NCBI RefSeq assembly: GCF_010994095.1
Contig: NZ_WJYO01000001.1
Coordinates: 124,001-188,000 of the forward strand
DNA length: 64,000 nt
Reading direction: 5' to 3'
Source of the DNA: Mumia xiangluensis
GTDB taxonomy: Bacteria > Actinomycetota > Actinomycetes > Propionibacteriales > Nocardioidaceae
A program made the position numbers and the translations under genes. Positions 56,591 to 64,000 of the stretch are shown here, in pieces. Position 1 is the stretch's first letter. Every line of letters starts with the position of its first letter. The notes beneath the pieces are model-generated. The model saw nothing but the letters and a program-made list of their open reading frames with translations. It made no database searches and had not been told where the DNA came from.

Positions 56591-58801
56591 GGCCCTGACC
56601 GGCTCCGGCGCCTTCTCGGTGCGCTCACCGAGGCGCTTGGCCAGCTGGTCGCCCTCGATGTCGAGGTTCGGGATCAGCCGGTCCAGCCATGCAGGCAGCC
56701 ACCACGCGGACTTGCCGGCGATCGCCATGAAGGCCGGGATCAGCGTCATCCGGACCAGGAACGCGTCGGCGAGGATGCCGAACGCGAGCCCGAACCCGAT
56801 GGGCTTGATCATCGCCATCGGGCTGATGATGAAGCTGCCGAACACCGAGATCATGATGATCGCCGCGGCGGTGACCACGCGGGCGCTGTGGCTGAAGCCG
56901 GTCACGACCGACGTCTGGGCGTCGCCGGTGTGGACGTAGTCCTCGCGCATCCGCGAGACCAGGAACACCTGGTAGTCCATCGCCAGTCCGAACAGGATGC
57001 CCACCATGAGGAGCGGCAGGATGCTGATGATCGGCCCCGGGGTGTCGACCCCGAACAGGCCGGACAGCCAGCCCCATTGGAAGACGGCGACGGTCGCACC
57101 GAGCGCGATCCCGACGGTCAGCAGGAACCCGACCACCGCGGACAGCGGGACCAGGATCGAGCGGAACACCAGGATGAGCAGGATGAACGCGAGGCCGACG
57201 ACGAGCGCCAGATAGACCGGGAGCGCGTCGGCGAGCTTCTCCGACACGTCCACCGAGACCGCCGTCTGACCGCTGACCAGCACGTCAGCACCGGTGTCGG
57301 CGTTGACTCCGCTGACGGCGTCCCGGATCTCGTGGACGAGGTCCTGCGTCGCCGCCTCCGCGGGGCCGCTGGTGGGGATCACGGTGATCGTCGCCAGGTC
57401 GGCGTTCGGGATGACCTGAGCCGGGACCACGGCTCCGACCTTGGTGTCGATGCCTTCGATCGCTGCGGTAGCAGCCGCGACCGCAGCGTCGGGGTCCGCC
57501 GCGTCCTTCGTGTCCACGACGACGAGCAGCGGCCCGTTGGCGCCGGCGCCGAAGCTCTCGGAGATCATGTCGTACGCCTTGCGCTGCGTCGTGTCGACCG
57601 CGGCCGTGCCGTCGTCGGGCAGCGACTCCTGAAGAGACAGGACCGGGATCGAGGCGACTGCCGCGACGAGCACGCCGACGACGGCGACGACGCCCTTGCG
57701 CCGCGAGACCAGGCCCGCCCAGCGCTGACCCATGGTGGGCTTGCCCGAGTGGTCGTCGGCCTCGGGGTCGTGCTGGCGCAGGCCGGGGATCTTGCCCTTG
57801 GTGATGCGCCGCTTGGCGAAGCCGAACAGCGCCGGCAGGAGCGTGAGGGCGATCAGCACGGAGATCGCCACGGTGGCGGCTGCGGCCAGACCCATCTCGG
57901 TGAGGATCGAGATGTTCACGACGGAGAGCCCGGCCAGCGCGATGACCACGGTGAGACCGGCGAAGACCACGGCACTGCCGGCGGTGCCGACGGCGCGACC
58001 GGCAGCCTCCTCGGGCTCGCGGCCGGCGATCACCTCGCTGCGGTAGCGGGACACGATGAACAGGGCGTAGTCGATACCGACGGCGAGGCCGAGCATCGTC
58101 GCGAGGATCGGCGTCGTCGATCCCAGCGACATGAACCCGGTGAGCGCGGTGATGCCCGAGATCCCGATGCCGACGCCGATCAGGGCCGTCAGCAGCGGCA
58201 TGCCGGCCGCGATCAGCGACCCGAAGGTGATGAGGAGGACCACCATGGCGACGACGATGCCGATGAGCTCCGACGAGCCGGTCTCCGGCATCTCCTGGAG
58301 CGCGTCACCGCCGACCTCGACGGTCATCCCCGCTTCGCGCCCGGCGTCCGGAGCCTCTTCGAGCGCGTCGACCTGGGCCTCGGAGAGGTCGATCGACTGC
58401 GTGTCGTAGCTGATGGTCGTGTAGGCGACCGTCTCGTCCGGCGACACCTGCTGGGCCTGGAACGGGTCGACGGCGCTGATGACGCCGTCCTCGCCGCCCA
58501 GGTCGGTCACGGTCTGCGTGACGACGGAGGCGAACTCCGGGTCCGTGATCTTGGAGCCCTCGGGAGCCTGGAAGACGATGCGGGCTGTCGCCCCGTCCGC
58601 CGCGGCGTCGGGGTTGCGCTCCTTCATGAGGTCGAACGCCTCGACGGACTCGAGTCCGGGCATGGAGAAGTTGTCCGAGGTCTTTCCGGACAGCGTCGCC
58701 GCGCCGGTGCCGGCGAGCACGAGCGCGAGCAGCCACGCGACGAGGACGCCCTTGCGGTGGCGGAACGACCACCGTCCGAGGCGGTAGAGGTACCAGGACA
58801 C
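56588..58801 (-). CDS. MMPL-family RND transporter
   Basis: The 737-residue membrane protein has twelve predicted helices and two extracytoplasmic loops typical of MMPL proteins. Motifs are NFSMPGLESVEAFDLMKERN near the start, ILATMLGLAVGIDYALFIVS (GxxxDY, about 237-256) and its repeat GILFGLAMDYQVFLVSRMRE, with the proton-relay Asp-Tyr pairs. It moves lipids, drugs or siderophore-like compounds. It lies 42 bases after a TetR gene in the same transcript, so expression is probably induced by the cargo. Confidence 0.93.
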   Translation of the reverse strand: MSWYLYRLGRWSFRHRKGVLVAWLLALVLAGTGAATLSGKTSDNFSMPGLESVEAFDLMKERNPDAAADGATARIVFQAPEGSKITDPEFASVVTQTVTDLGGEDGVISAVDPFQAQQVSPDETVAYTTISYDTQSIDLSEAQVDALEEAPDAGREAGMTVEVGGDALQEMPETGSSELIGIVVAMVVLLITFGSLIAAGMPLLTALIGVGIGISGITALTGFMSLGSTTPILATMLGLAVGIDYALFIVSRYRSEVIAGREPEEAAGRAVGTAGSAVVFAGLTVVIALAGLSVVNISILTEMGLAAAATVAISVLIALTLLPALFGFAKRRITKGKIPGLRQHDPEADDHSGKPTMGQRWAGLVSRRKGVVAVVGVLVAAVASIPVLSLQESLPDDGTAAVDTTQRKAYDMISESFGAGANGPLLVVVDTKDAADPDAAVAAATAAIEGIDTKVGAVVPAQVIPNADLATITVIPTSGPAEAATQDLVHEIRDAVSGVNADTGADVLVSGQTAVSVDVSEKLADALPVYLALVVGLAFILLILVFRSILVPLSAVVGFLLTVGIALGATVAVFQWGWLSGLFGVDTPGPIISILPLLMVGILFGLAMDYQVFLVSRMREDYVHTGDAQTSVVTGFSHSARVVTAAAIIMISVFGSFIISPMAMIKPIGFGLAFGILADAFLVRMTLIPAFMAIAGKSAWWLPAWLDRLIPNLDIEGDQLAKRLGERTEKAPEPVRA

Positions 58802-58843
58802 GAGGTCTCCTGTAGGTCGTGCGCCCGCGGGCGCGAGGGAGGG

Positions 58844-59431
58844 TCAGGGGGTGGTGGGAGGCGTGACACCGAGCGCGGGCAGCAGCACGGCGTCGAGGAT
58901 CTCGATGAAGTAGTCCGGTCCGCACTGCTCACCGGTGAGCGCCTCGCGGAGGATCGCCGGCCCGATGAGGGTGGGGACCACGAACGGGATGGCCGGGTTG
59001 TCGGCGGCCACCTCTCCGCGTGCGATCGCCCGGTCGACGACCGTGGTCACGACCTGCACCCGCGTCGCCACCACCCGGTCGTTGAACGACTGCGCGAGGG
59101 ACGGGTGGGACTTGCAGGCGTGGAGGATCGCCGCAGCGAGCGCGATGTCGCGGTCGTCGTCACGCGGCAGTGCCTCGAGCAGCGCCATGAGGTCACCGCG
59201 CAGGGTTCCCGTGTCGACGGACTCGGGGACTGCGGGGGCGTCGGCGTCGATCGCCGCGACCACCAGGGCTTCCTTGCTCCCCCACTGCCGGTAGAGCGTC
59301 GCCTTGCTCGAGCGGGTCTCCTCGGCGATCCGGTCCATGGTGAGCTTGTCGTAGCCGACCTCGGCGAGCAGCCGCAGGGTCGCTGCGTACAGCTCGTCCG
59401 TGCGCTCGGGCGTCAGACGGCTCATGGACAT
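58844..59431 (-). CDS. TetR-family repressor of the MMPL transporter
   Basis: The 195-residue protein has an N-terminal helix-turn-helix (about 7-53: TPERTDELYAATLRLLAEVG, YDKLTMDRIAEETRSSKATL, then YRQWGSKEALV) and a TetR_C domain. The start could be ATG 59431 or ATG 59425. A 23-base palindromic operator at 59440-59462 lies just before it, so it represses itself and the MMPL gene. Confidence 0.92.
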   Translation of the reverse strand: MSMSRLTPERTDELYAATLRLLAEVGYDKLTMDRIAEETRSSKATLYRQWGSKEALVVAAIDADAPAVPESVDTGTLRGDLMALLEALPRDDDRDIALAAAILHACKSHPSLAQSFNDRVVATRVQVVTTVVDRAIARGEVAADNPAIPFVVPTLIGPAILREALTGEQCGPDYFIEILDAVLLPALGVTPPTTP

Positions 59432-59439
59432 GCTCCTAT

Positions 59440-59462
59440 CGAAACGAAACGGTTTCGTATCG
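59440..59462. promoter_or_regulatory. TetR operator upstream of the TetR-MMPL unit
   Basis: Arms CGAAACGAAAC (59440-59450) and GTTTCGTATCG (59452-59462) match at 10 of 11 positions around one central base. The site is 9 bases before the repressor start codon. The GAAACG/CGTTTC type is common for TetR regulators. Confidence 0.75.
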
Positions 59463-59542
59463 ACCGTACGCCGTGAGGGCAAGAATCGGGAGGGGCCAGC
59501 ACCGTGGCCTCCCTCACAGCGCCGTCCCCGCCACTCCCGCTG

Positions 59543-59738
59543 CCGGTGCGCCCCCCACCCCCGCTGACCGGTGCGCCCCCCACCCCCGCTGACCGGTGCG
59601 CCCCCCACCCCCGCTGGTCGAGGCGCCCCCACCCCCGCTGGTCGGTGCACCCCCCACCCCGCAGACCGGTGCGCCCCCACCCCCGCTGACCGGTGCGCCC
59701 CACCCCGCTGGTCGAGGCGCGAAGCGATCGAGACCACC
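59543..59738 (-). repeat. C-rich tandem array attached to a repeat-family element
   Basis: Seven units of about 24-25 bases (starts 59543, 59568, 59593, 59618, 59642, 59666, 59690; typical word CCGGTGCGCCCCCCACCCC) end in a single element whose minus strand reads GGTCTCGATCGCTTCGCGCC followed by TCGACCAGCGG (59738-59705). The array is the minus-strand extension of that element's end. The minus strand is very G-rich. The rest of 59463-59758 holds no gene I can support. Confidence 0.8.
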
Positions 59739-59745
59739 ACCCCGA

Positions 59746-59751
59746 TACCGT
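59746..59751 (+). promoter_or_regulatory. -10 element for a leaderless acyl-CoA dehydrogenase transcript
   Basis: TACCGT ends 7 bases before the ATG at 59759, with no ribosome site between. It abuts the repeat element. Confidence 0.4.
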
Positions 59752-59758
59752 CGACCAC

Positions 59759-61696
59759 ATGGCCGACCTCGTCGCACCCCTCCGCGCCGCCCTCGATGGT
59801 CCGTACGCCGACGCCCGCGCCTCCGCACGCCGGCTGCTCACTGAGACCGGCACACTGACCGACCCGACGCTCTCGCTCGACGAGCAGCGCTCCCGCACCC
59901 GCGACGCCGTCCTCGCCCTCGCCTCCTCCGACGTGCCCGCCGCCGGGTTCGCCAAGGCGCACGGCGGCACCGGCGACATCGGTGCCTCGCTCGTCGGGTT
60001 CGAGATGCTCGTCTACGCCGACGTCTCGCTGATGGTGAAAGCCGGCGTGCAGTGGGGCCTGTTCGGCGGCGCGATCGAGAACCTCGGCACCGCCCGGCAC
60101 CACAACGAGCACCTCGCCGACGTGATCTCCGGCGACCTGCTCGGCTGCTTCGCGATGACCGAGACCGGCCACGGCAGCGACGTGCAGAGCATCGAGACGA
60201 CGGCGACGTACGACGTGGCGAGCGGCGAGATCGTGGTGCACTCACCATCGCCGAGCGCCCGCAAGGACTACATCGGCGGCGCCGCGCACGACGCGACGAT
60301 GGCGGCGGTGTTCGCGCAGCTGGTGACCGGGGGTCCGGGCGAGGAGCCCACGTCGCGCGGCGTGCACTGCGTCCTCGTCCCGATCCGCGACGCGGACGGA
60401 CGCGACCTGCCCGGCGTCACGACGTCCGACTGCGGCGTCAAGGGCGGCCTGAACGGCGTCGACAACGGCCGCATCGTCTTCGACCAGGTCCGCGTCCCCC
60501 GGTCGAACCTCCTCGACCAGTACGCGACGGTGGCCGAGGACGGCACGTACACCTCTCCCATCGACAACCCGAACCGCCGCTTCTTCACGATGCTGGGCAC
60601 GCTCATCCGGGGCCGGGTCAGCATCGCGGGGGCCAGCGGCGCGGCCTCACGACAGGCGCTGGCGATCGCCGTGCGCTACGCCCTCAAGCGCCGTCAGTTC
60701 GCGGCTCCGGGCGCGGCAGCGGACGAGGACGGCGGCGAGATCCTGCTGATGGACTACCGCACGCACCAGCGTCGGCTGCTTCCCGCGCTCGCCCGGTCGT
60801 ACGCGCTTCAGACCGCGCAGAACGAGCTCGTCACCACGCTCGCCCGGATCCAGGAGGCCGGCGCCGACGCCGACCCCCGCGAGCAGCGCGAGCTCGAGGC
60901 GCTCGCCGCGGGCCTCAAGGCGTACGCGTCCTGGCACGCCAGCGCGACCATCCAGCAGTGTCGCGAGGCGTGCGGCGGCGCCGGCTACCTCGCAGCCAAC
61001 CGGTTGACGACCCTGAAGGCAGACACCGACGTCTTCACCACCTTCGAGGGCGACAACACCGTGCTGATGCAGCTGGTCGGCAAGGAGCTGCTCACCGGCT
61101 ACGCGGACGAGGTACGCGGGCTCGACCCGGTCGGCATGGTGTCGTTCGCGGTGTCCAACGCGGCCGAGGTGGTGCTCGAGCGTACGGCGGTGGCGCCGCT
61201 GGTCGCCCGGCTGCGCGACGCCGCCCGCCGGGAGGGCGACGAGCCCGACCTGCTCGACCGCGGGACCCAGCTCGCCCTGCTCACCGACCGCGAGGAGCAC
61301 CTGCTCGAGACCCTGGCTCGCCGGATGCAGGCGGCCCGCAAGGCCTCGGGCGCGGACGCGTTCGCCGCGGTCAACAGTGCTCAGGACCACCTCGTGCACC
61401 TCGGTCGAGCGCACGTCGAGCGCGTCGTCCTGGAGGCGTTCGCCGCGGCGGTCGCCGAGGTCGAGGACGACACCGTACGCACTGTGCTGGACGCGGTCTG
61501 CGACCTCTACGCCGTCAGCGTGGTGGAGGACGACAAGGCGTGGTTCCTGGAGCACCGGCGCCTGTCCGTCGGGCGAGCCAAGAACGCGACCGTGGTGGTC
61601 AACGAGCTGTGCGAGCGGCTCCGCCCGTACGCAGCCGACCTCGTCGATGCGTTCGGCATCCCCGAGCACCTGCTCGACGTCGAGATGCTGGGCTAG
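59759..61696 (+). CDS. acyl-CoA dehydrogenase/oxidase, long form
   Basis: The 645-residue flavoprotein is longer than classical acyl-CoA dehydrogenases (about 380-400) and resembles the acyl-CoA oxidase / FadE-long group. The core has CFAMTETGHGSDVQSIETTA (FAD/substrate loop), GVKGGLNGVDNGRIVFDQVR and REACGGAGYLAANRLTTLKA, then TFEGDNTVLMQLVGKELL with the catalytic-region Glu. An extra C-terminal helical domain (about 460-645) follows. It probably acts on fatty or branched acyl-CoAs. TACCGT 7 bases upstream of the ATG suggests a leaderless transcript. Confidence 0.88.
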   Translation: MADLVAPLRAALDGPYADARASARRLLTETGTLTDPTLSLDEQRSRTRDAVLALASSDVPAAGFAKAHGGTGDIGASLVGFEMLVYADVSLMVKAGVQWGLFGGAIENLGTARHHNEHLADVISGDLLGCFAMTETGHGSDVQSIETTATYDVASGEIVVHSPSPSARKDYIGGAAHDATMAAVFAQLVTGGPGEEPTSRGVHCVLVPIRDADGRDLPGVTTSDCGVKGGLNGVDNGRIVFDQVRVPRSNLLDQYATVAEDGTYTSPIDNPNRRFFTMLGTLIRGRVSIAGASGAASRQALAIAVRYALKRRQFAAPGAAADEDGGEILLMDYRTHQRRLLPALARSYALQTAQNELVTTLARIQEAGADADPREQRELEALAAGLKAYASWHASATIQQCREACGGAGYLAANRLTTLKADTDVFTTFEGDNTVLMQLVGKELLTGYADEVRGLDPVGMVSFAVSNAAEVVLERTAVAPLVARLRDAARREGDEPDLLDRGTQLALLTDREEHLLETLARRMQAARKASGADAFAAVNSAQDHLVHLGRAHVERVVLEAFAAAVAEVEDDTVRTVLDAVCDLYAVSVVEDDKAWFLEHRRLSVGRAKNATVVVNELCERLRPYAADLVDAFGIPEHLLDVEMLG

Positions 61697-61709
61697 GGTC
61701 CTAGCCCAG
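61688..61709. terminator. perfect palindrome holding both stop codons of convergent genes
   Basis: CTGGGCTAGG (61688-61697) and CCTAGCCCAG (61700-61709) are perfect arms around GT. Each arm carries the TAG stop of one gene, so the dehydrogenase (LG-stop) and the SIMPL protein (LG-stop) end identically. It may serve as a bidirectional terminator. Confidence 0.55.
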
Positions 61710-62369
61710 CGTCTCGAAGTCCGCGGTCACGGCGCACGACACCTCGATGTCGTCGGGCCGCAGCTCCATGCCACCCCCGCCGGACGGCGCTGCCGCGGCA
61801 CGCATCGCCACACCTCCGACGCTCACGCCGCCGCCGACGTGCGGCCTCAGGCCGTCCTCGTACAGCGTGGTGAGTCGCACCGCGCCGAGGCCCAGAGCGT
61901 CGGCGTACGCGCGCGCCCGTACGACCGCGTCCCGCGCCGCCGACGCGCGCACCTCGGCGACGGCGGCGTCGCGGCGTACCTCCGTCAGCGCCCAGTCGAC
62001 GCCGCCGACGGACACGCCGTCGAGCAGCGCGACCTCGCTCGTCCAGCGCGACAGCGCGCGGAAGTCCCGGAACTTCACCCGGACCCCGGCGCTGGCCCGG
62101 AAGCGGCGGACCTTGACCTGCTCCTCCTGCGCGCTCGGCTTGATCCACTCGTCGTAGGTCCACGCCGACACCTGGTCAGCGCCCCACCACGTCGCAGCCC
62201 CCGCCGACACCTGAGCCTTGGCGCCGGACACGAGTGTCGCGTGGGTCCGCTCCGCGGCAGCGACGACGTCCTCGCGGCGTGCGCCCGAGTAGGAGACGGA
62301 CAGCCGGAGCGTCCCGCGCTCGGCCGGGAGGTGCTGGGTGGCCTGTCCGGCCACGGTGATCTTCGGCAT
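61701..62369 (-). CDS. SIMPL-domain protein
   Basis: The 222-residue protein starts with ITVAGQATQHLPAERGTLRL, typical of the SIMPL (BP26/OMP28, DUF541) family. It has VSAWTYDEWIKPS, RFRASAGVRVKFRDFRALSR and AARDAVVRARAYADALGL near the end. There is no signal peptide, so this member is cytoplasmic. Members form ring or channel-like oligomers and have been linked to oxidative stress or kinase interaction; the role here is unknown. The ATG at 62369 is followed by the conserved opening. Confidence 0.82.
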   Translation of the reverse strand: MPKITVAGQATQHLPAERGTLRLSVSYSGARREDVVAAAERTHATLVSGAKAQVSAGAATWWGADQVSAWTYDEWIKPSAQEEQVKVRRFRASAGVRVKFRDFRALSRWTSEVALLDGVSVGGVDWALTEVRRDAAVAEVRASAARDAVVRARAYADALGLGAVRLTTLYEDGLRPHVGGGVSVGGVAMRAAAAPSGGGGMELRPDDIEVSCAVTADFETLG

Positions 62370-62392
62370 GGCCCGAAGACTACGGGACCCGC

Positions 62393-62956
62393 TCAGGTCG
62401 CGACGGGCTCGAGGATCCGCTGGAAGAGGACGTGGTCCTGCCAGCGCCCGTCGATCCGCAGGTAGGCCTCGGCGACGCCGATCGCGGTGAACCCCGCGCG
62501 TCGGAGGACGGCCTGCGAGGGTGCGTTGTGCAGCAGCGTCGCTGCCTGCAGGCGGTGCAGGCCGAGCTCGGCGGCGTGGGTGCATACCGCGTCCACAGCC
62601 CGGGTCATGAGTCCATGCCCGGTGTGCCGCCCGTCGATCCAGTAGCCGAGGTGCCCGTTGTGGAAGGCGCCGAGCACGATGTCGTTGACGTTGACCGAGC
62701 CGACGACCTCGGCCCCGTCCACGATCAGCGTCGTGATGCTCGTCCCGAGGCTGTCCGAGGCATCGCGCAGCACGAGGCGACGCTTCTGCTCGTCGACGGT
62801 GTAGTAGTCGTCGTCGCGTGCCGGCTCCCACGGCGCGAGGTGCGCGCGGTTCCGTACGCACGCGGCGGCGAGCGCCTCGGCGTCGCTGACCTGCGCGCGC
62901 CGCAGCAGGTAGCCACCACCGAGCGGGACCGACAGGTCAGGCAACGCGTCCGTCAC
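62393..62956 (-). CDS. GNAT N-acetyltransferase, RimJ/RimL-like
   Basis: The 187-residue acetyltransferase has the RimJ/RimL-type pattern GYLLRRAQVSDAEALAAACV, VVGSVNVNDIVLGAFHNGHL, the GYWIDGRHTGHGLMTRAVDA acetyl-CoA loop (about 104-123) and GLHRLQAATLLHNAPSQAVL, then RRAGFTAIGVAEAYLRIDG. Targets are ribosomal N-termini or small molecules. The GTG start overlaps the NADH dehydrogenase stop as GTGA, so the two are co-transcribed. Confidence 0.88.
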   Translation of the reverse strand: MTDALPDLSVPLGGGYLLRRAQVSDAEALAAACVRNRAHLAPWEPARDDDYYTVDEQKRRLVLRDASDSLGTSITTLIVDGAEVVGSVNVNDIVLGAFHNGHLGYWIDGRHTGHGLMTRAVDAVCTHAAELGLHRLQAATLLHNAPSQAVLRRAGFTAIGVAEAYLRIDGRWQDHVLFQRILEPVAT

Positions 62957-64000
62957 GACGCGCGGGCGTCGGTCTCGGACTCTGCGTCGTCGTCCAGCGC
63001 GTCTGCCGGCTCGGCCGCTGCCGGCTCGGCCGCGGCCGGCTCGGACGCGGCGGGCTCGGACGCTGCATCCTCAGCCGGGACCAGGTCGCTCGACGGCGCG
63101 CTCAGGACCGCGCGCGGCGGTGCGACCCGCGCGATCACCGGCGGAGTCTCGCCCACGATCGCGTTGTGCCCACGTCGCCAGAAGATGTAGCGCGCACCGA
63201 GGTTGATCATGGTGGCGAGCCGGTTGCGGTACCCCAGCAGGTAGAACAGGTGGACGATGATCCAGACCACCCAGGCCGGGAAGCCGGTGAGCTTACCGGT
63301 GAACTTCGACTCCGCCACGGCCGAGCTGCGGCCGATCGTCGCCATCGTGCCCTTGTCGAAGTACTTGAAGGGCTTGTGCGCCTTGCCGGCGAGCCGCTTC
63401 TTGATGTCTTCGGCCGCGAACTTGCCGCCCTGCAGCGCCGGCTGAGCGAGCTGCGGCAGCGCACGGTCGCCGTCCTCGACGGCGACGTCGCCGACGGCGT
63501 ACACGTTCTCGAGGCCCTGCACACGCAGGTGGTCGTCGACCATGATGCGGCGACCTCGTCCGAGCGGCACACCCCAGTTCGCGATGACCGGGTGGGTCGT
63601 GATGCCGGAGCCCCAGATCACCATGTCGGCCGGGATGAACTCGCCGTCGTTGACCACGACGCCGTCCGGCCTGACCTCCTTCACGGAGGTGTCCATCCGC
63701 AGGTCGACGCCGCGCTTCTCGAGCGACTTGCGAGCGTAGTCGCGGAGCTTCGGCGCGAACGGGCCGAGCACGTGCGGGGCCATCTCGACGAGCGTGATGT
63801 GGACGAGGTTGTTGTCGATCTCGGGGTACGTGATCGGCATGTCGATGTTGCGCATCTCGGCGAGGGCACCGGCGGTCTCGACACCGGTCGGCCCGGCGCC
63901 GACCACGACGGCACGGAACTCCCTGTCCTGGCCGTTGATCGCCGCGTCCTCGAGGATCGCGAACAACCGGTCGCGCACCGCGAGCGCCTGCGAGCGGCGG
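62953..64000 (-). CDS. ndh: type II NADH dehydrogenase, N-terminal part outside window
   Basis: This membrane-associated FAD enzyme passes electrons from NADH to menaquinone without pumping protons. The frame is open at the window's right edge, so the FAD-binding N-terminus is missing; about 348 residues are visible. VVVGAGPTGVETAGALAEMR is the NADH-binding Rossmann motif, DMVIWGSGITTHPV and NVYAVGDVAV the FAD-contact blocks, and HLFYLLGYRNRLATMINLGA the membrane-binding region. The C-terminus carries an unusual acidic Ala/Pro tail with repeated SEPAA/AEPAA units. The stop overlaps the acetyltransferase start. Confidence 0.92.
   Translation of the reverse strand, partial: RRSQALAVRDRLFAILEDAAINGQDREFRAVVVGAGPTGVETAGALAEMRNIDMPITYPEIDNNLVHITLVEMAPHVLGPFAPKLRDYARKSLEKRGVDLRMDTSVKEVRPDGVVVNDGEFIPADMVIWGSGITTHPVIANWGVPLGRGRRIMVDDHLRVQGLENVYAVGDVAVEDGDRALPQLAQPALQGGKFAAEDIKKRLAGKAHKPFKYFDKGTMATIGRSSAVAESKFTGKLTGFPAWVVWIIVHLFYLLGYRNRLATMINLGARYIFWRRGHNAIVGETPPVIARVAPPRAVLSAPSSDLVPAEDAASEPAASEPAAAEPAAAEPADALDDDAESETDARAS

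Noticed and set aside
56888-59476. Plus-strand open frame of 862 codons opposite the MMPL and TetR genes.
   Set aside because: It is an antisense shadow, Asp/Arg/Gly/His-rich with no family features.
59543-59711. CRISPR array or coding repeat protein.
   Set aside because: The 24-25 base units are directly repeated without unique spacers, and frames through it are Pro/Arg-rich without a start or ribosome site.
1-64000. tRNA, rRNA, insertion-sequence transposase or integrase genes.
   Set aside because: No tRNA-like T-loop words in cloverleaf context, no rRNA sequence and no DDE or recombinase motifs were found; the short repeats carry no coding capacity.

Overview
The window is very GC-rich, densely coded DNA from an actinobacterium. 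The signs are GTG and TTG starts, ATGA/GTGA start-stop overlaps, many start codons placed 6-8 bases after a TANNNT hexamer (leaderless transcripts), a mycothiol-type DinB/maleylpyruvate isomerase protein, a DUF3311/MctC-type carboxylate symporter with a CRP/GlxR-type site, and PhoP-type 11-base direct repeats. Repeat content and gene set suggest a member of the Nocardioidaceae or a close relative, but this is inference. I found no rRNA, tRNA, CRISPR array, transposase or prophage; the window looks chromosomal.

Cobalamin is the main theme and is spread over several loci. From the left: a partial cobC-like aminotransferase, a cobalamin riboswitch, cbtB-cbtA (cobalt uptake), cobD/cbiB, then cobQ-cobK on the minus strand (1-5657). 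Around 21.2-25.7 kb an ECF-type importer (S component, fused double ATPase, EcfT, membrane-anchored DUF4430 protein) lies behind a second cobalamin riboswitch, so it probably imports B12 or a precursor. Further right are cobL and cobA (29.6-32.1 kb) and cobT-cobS with convergent cobU (34.5-37 kb). Together they cover cobalt import, several corrin-ring steps, nucleotide-loop assembly and salvage.

Between these lie accessory catabolic units: an ECF41-type sigma factor with a DoxX protein (5.7-7.0 kb); a TetR-controlled Baeyer-Villiger monooxygenase plus P450 pair (7.8-11.4 kb); a quinone oxidoreductase behind a perfect palindrome; a small collagen-like/tail-collar secreted protein; and a gamma-glutamylation amine catabolic cluster (permease, glutamine-synthetase-like ligase, PuuD-like hydrolase, aldehyde dehydrogenase, SDR, GntR; 13.2-19.9 kb). 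A MerR/imine-reductase-like divergent pair follows. From 32.3 kb there is a monocarboxylate symporter pair, and from 38.4 kb a Cache/GntR plus potABCD polyamine-type ABC transporter.

The most unusual region is the phosphate locus (45.5-56.5 kb): two PHO-box-like sites; a translationally coupled pstC-pstA-membrane-anchored PstS-large binding-protein-like-sortase-like block; then a secreted PstS with Ig-like repeats, pstB and a lytic transglycosylase. The sortase-like protein has lost its catalytic His and Cys. The right end holds a TetR-MMPL efflux unit with a clear operator, a long acyl-CoA dehydrogenase, a SIMPL-domain protein, a GNAT enzyme and a partial type II NADH dehydrogenase.

A family of short intergenic elements ending in CTCRACCAGCGG occurs at five places. 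At four of them the terminal bases are repeated as arrays, once inside a coding sequence, and at two places the element supplies a gene's stop codon.
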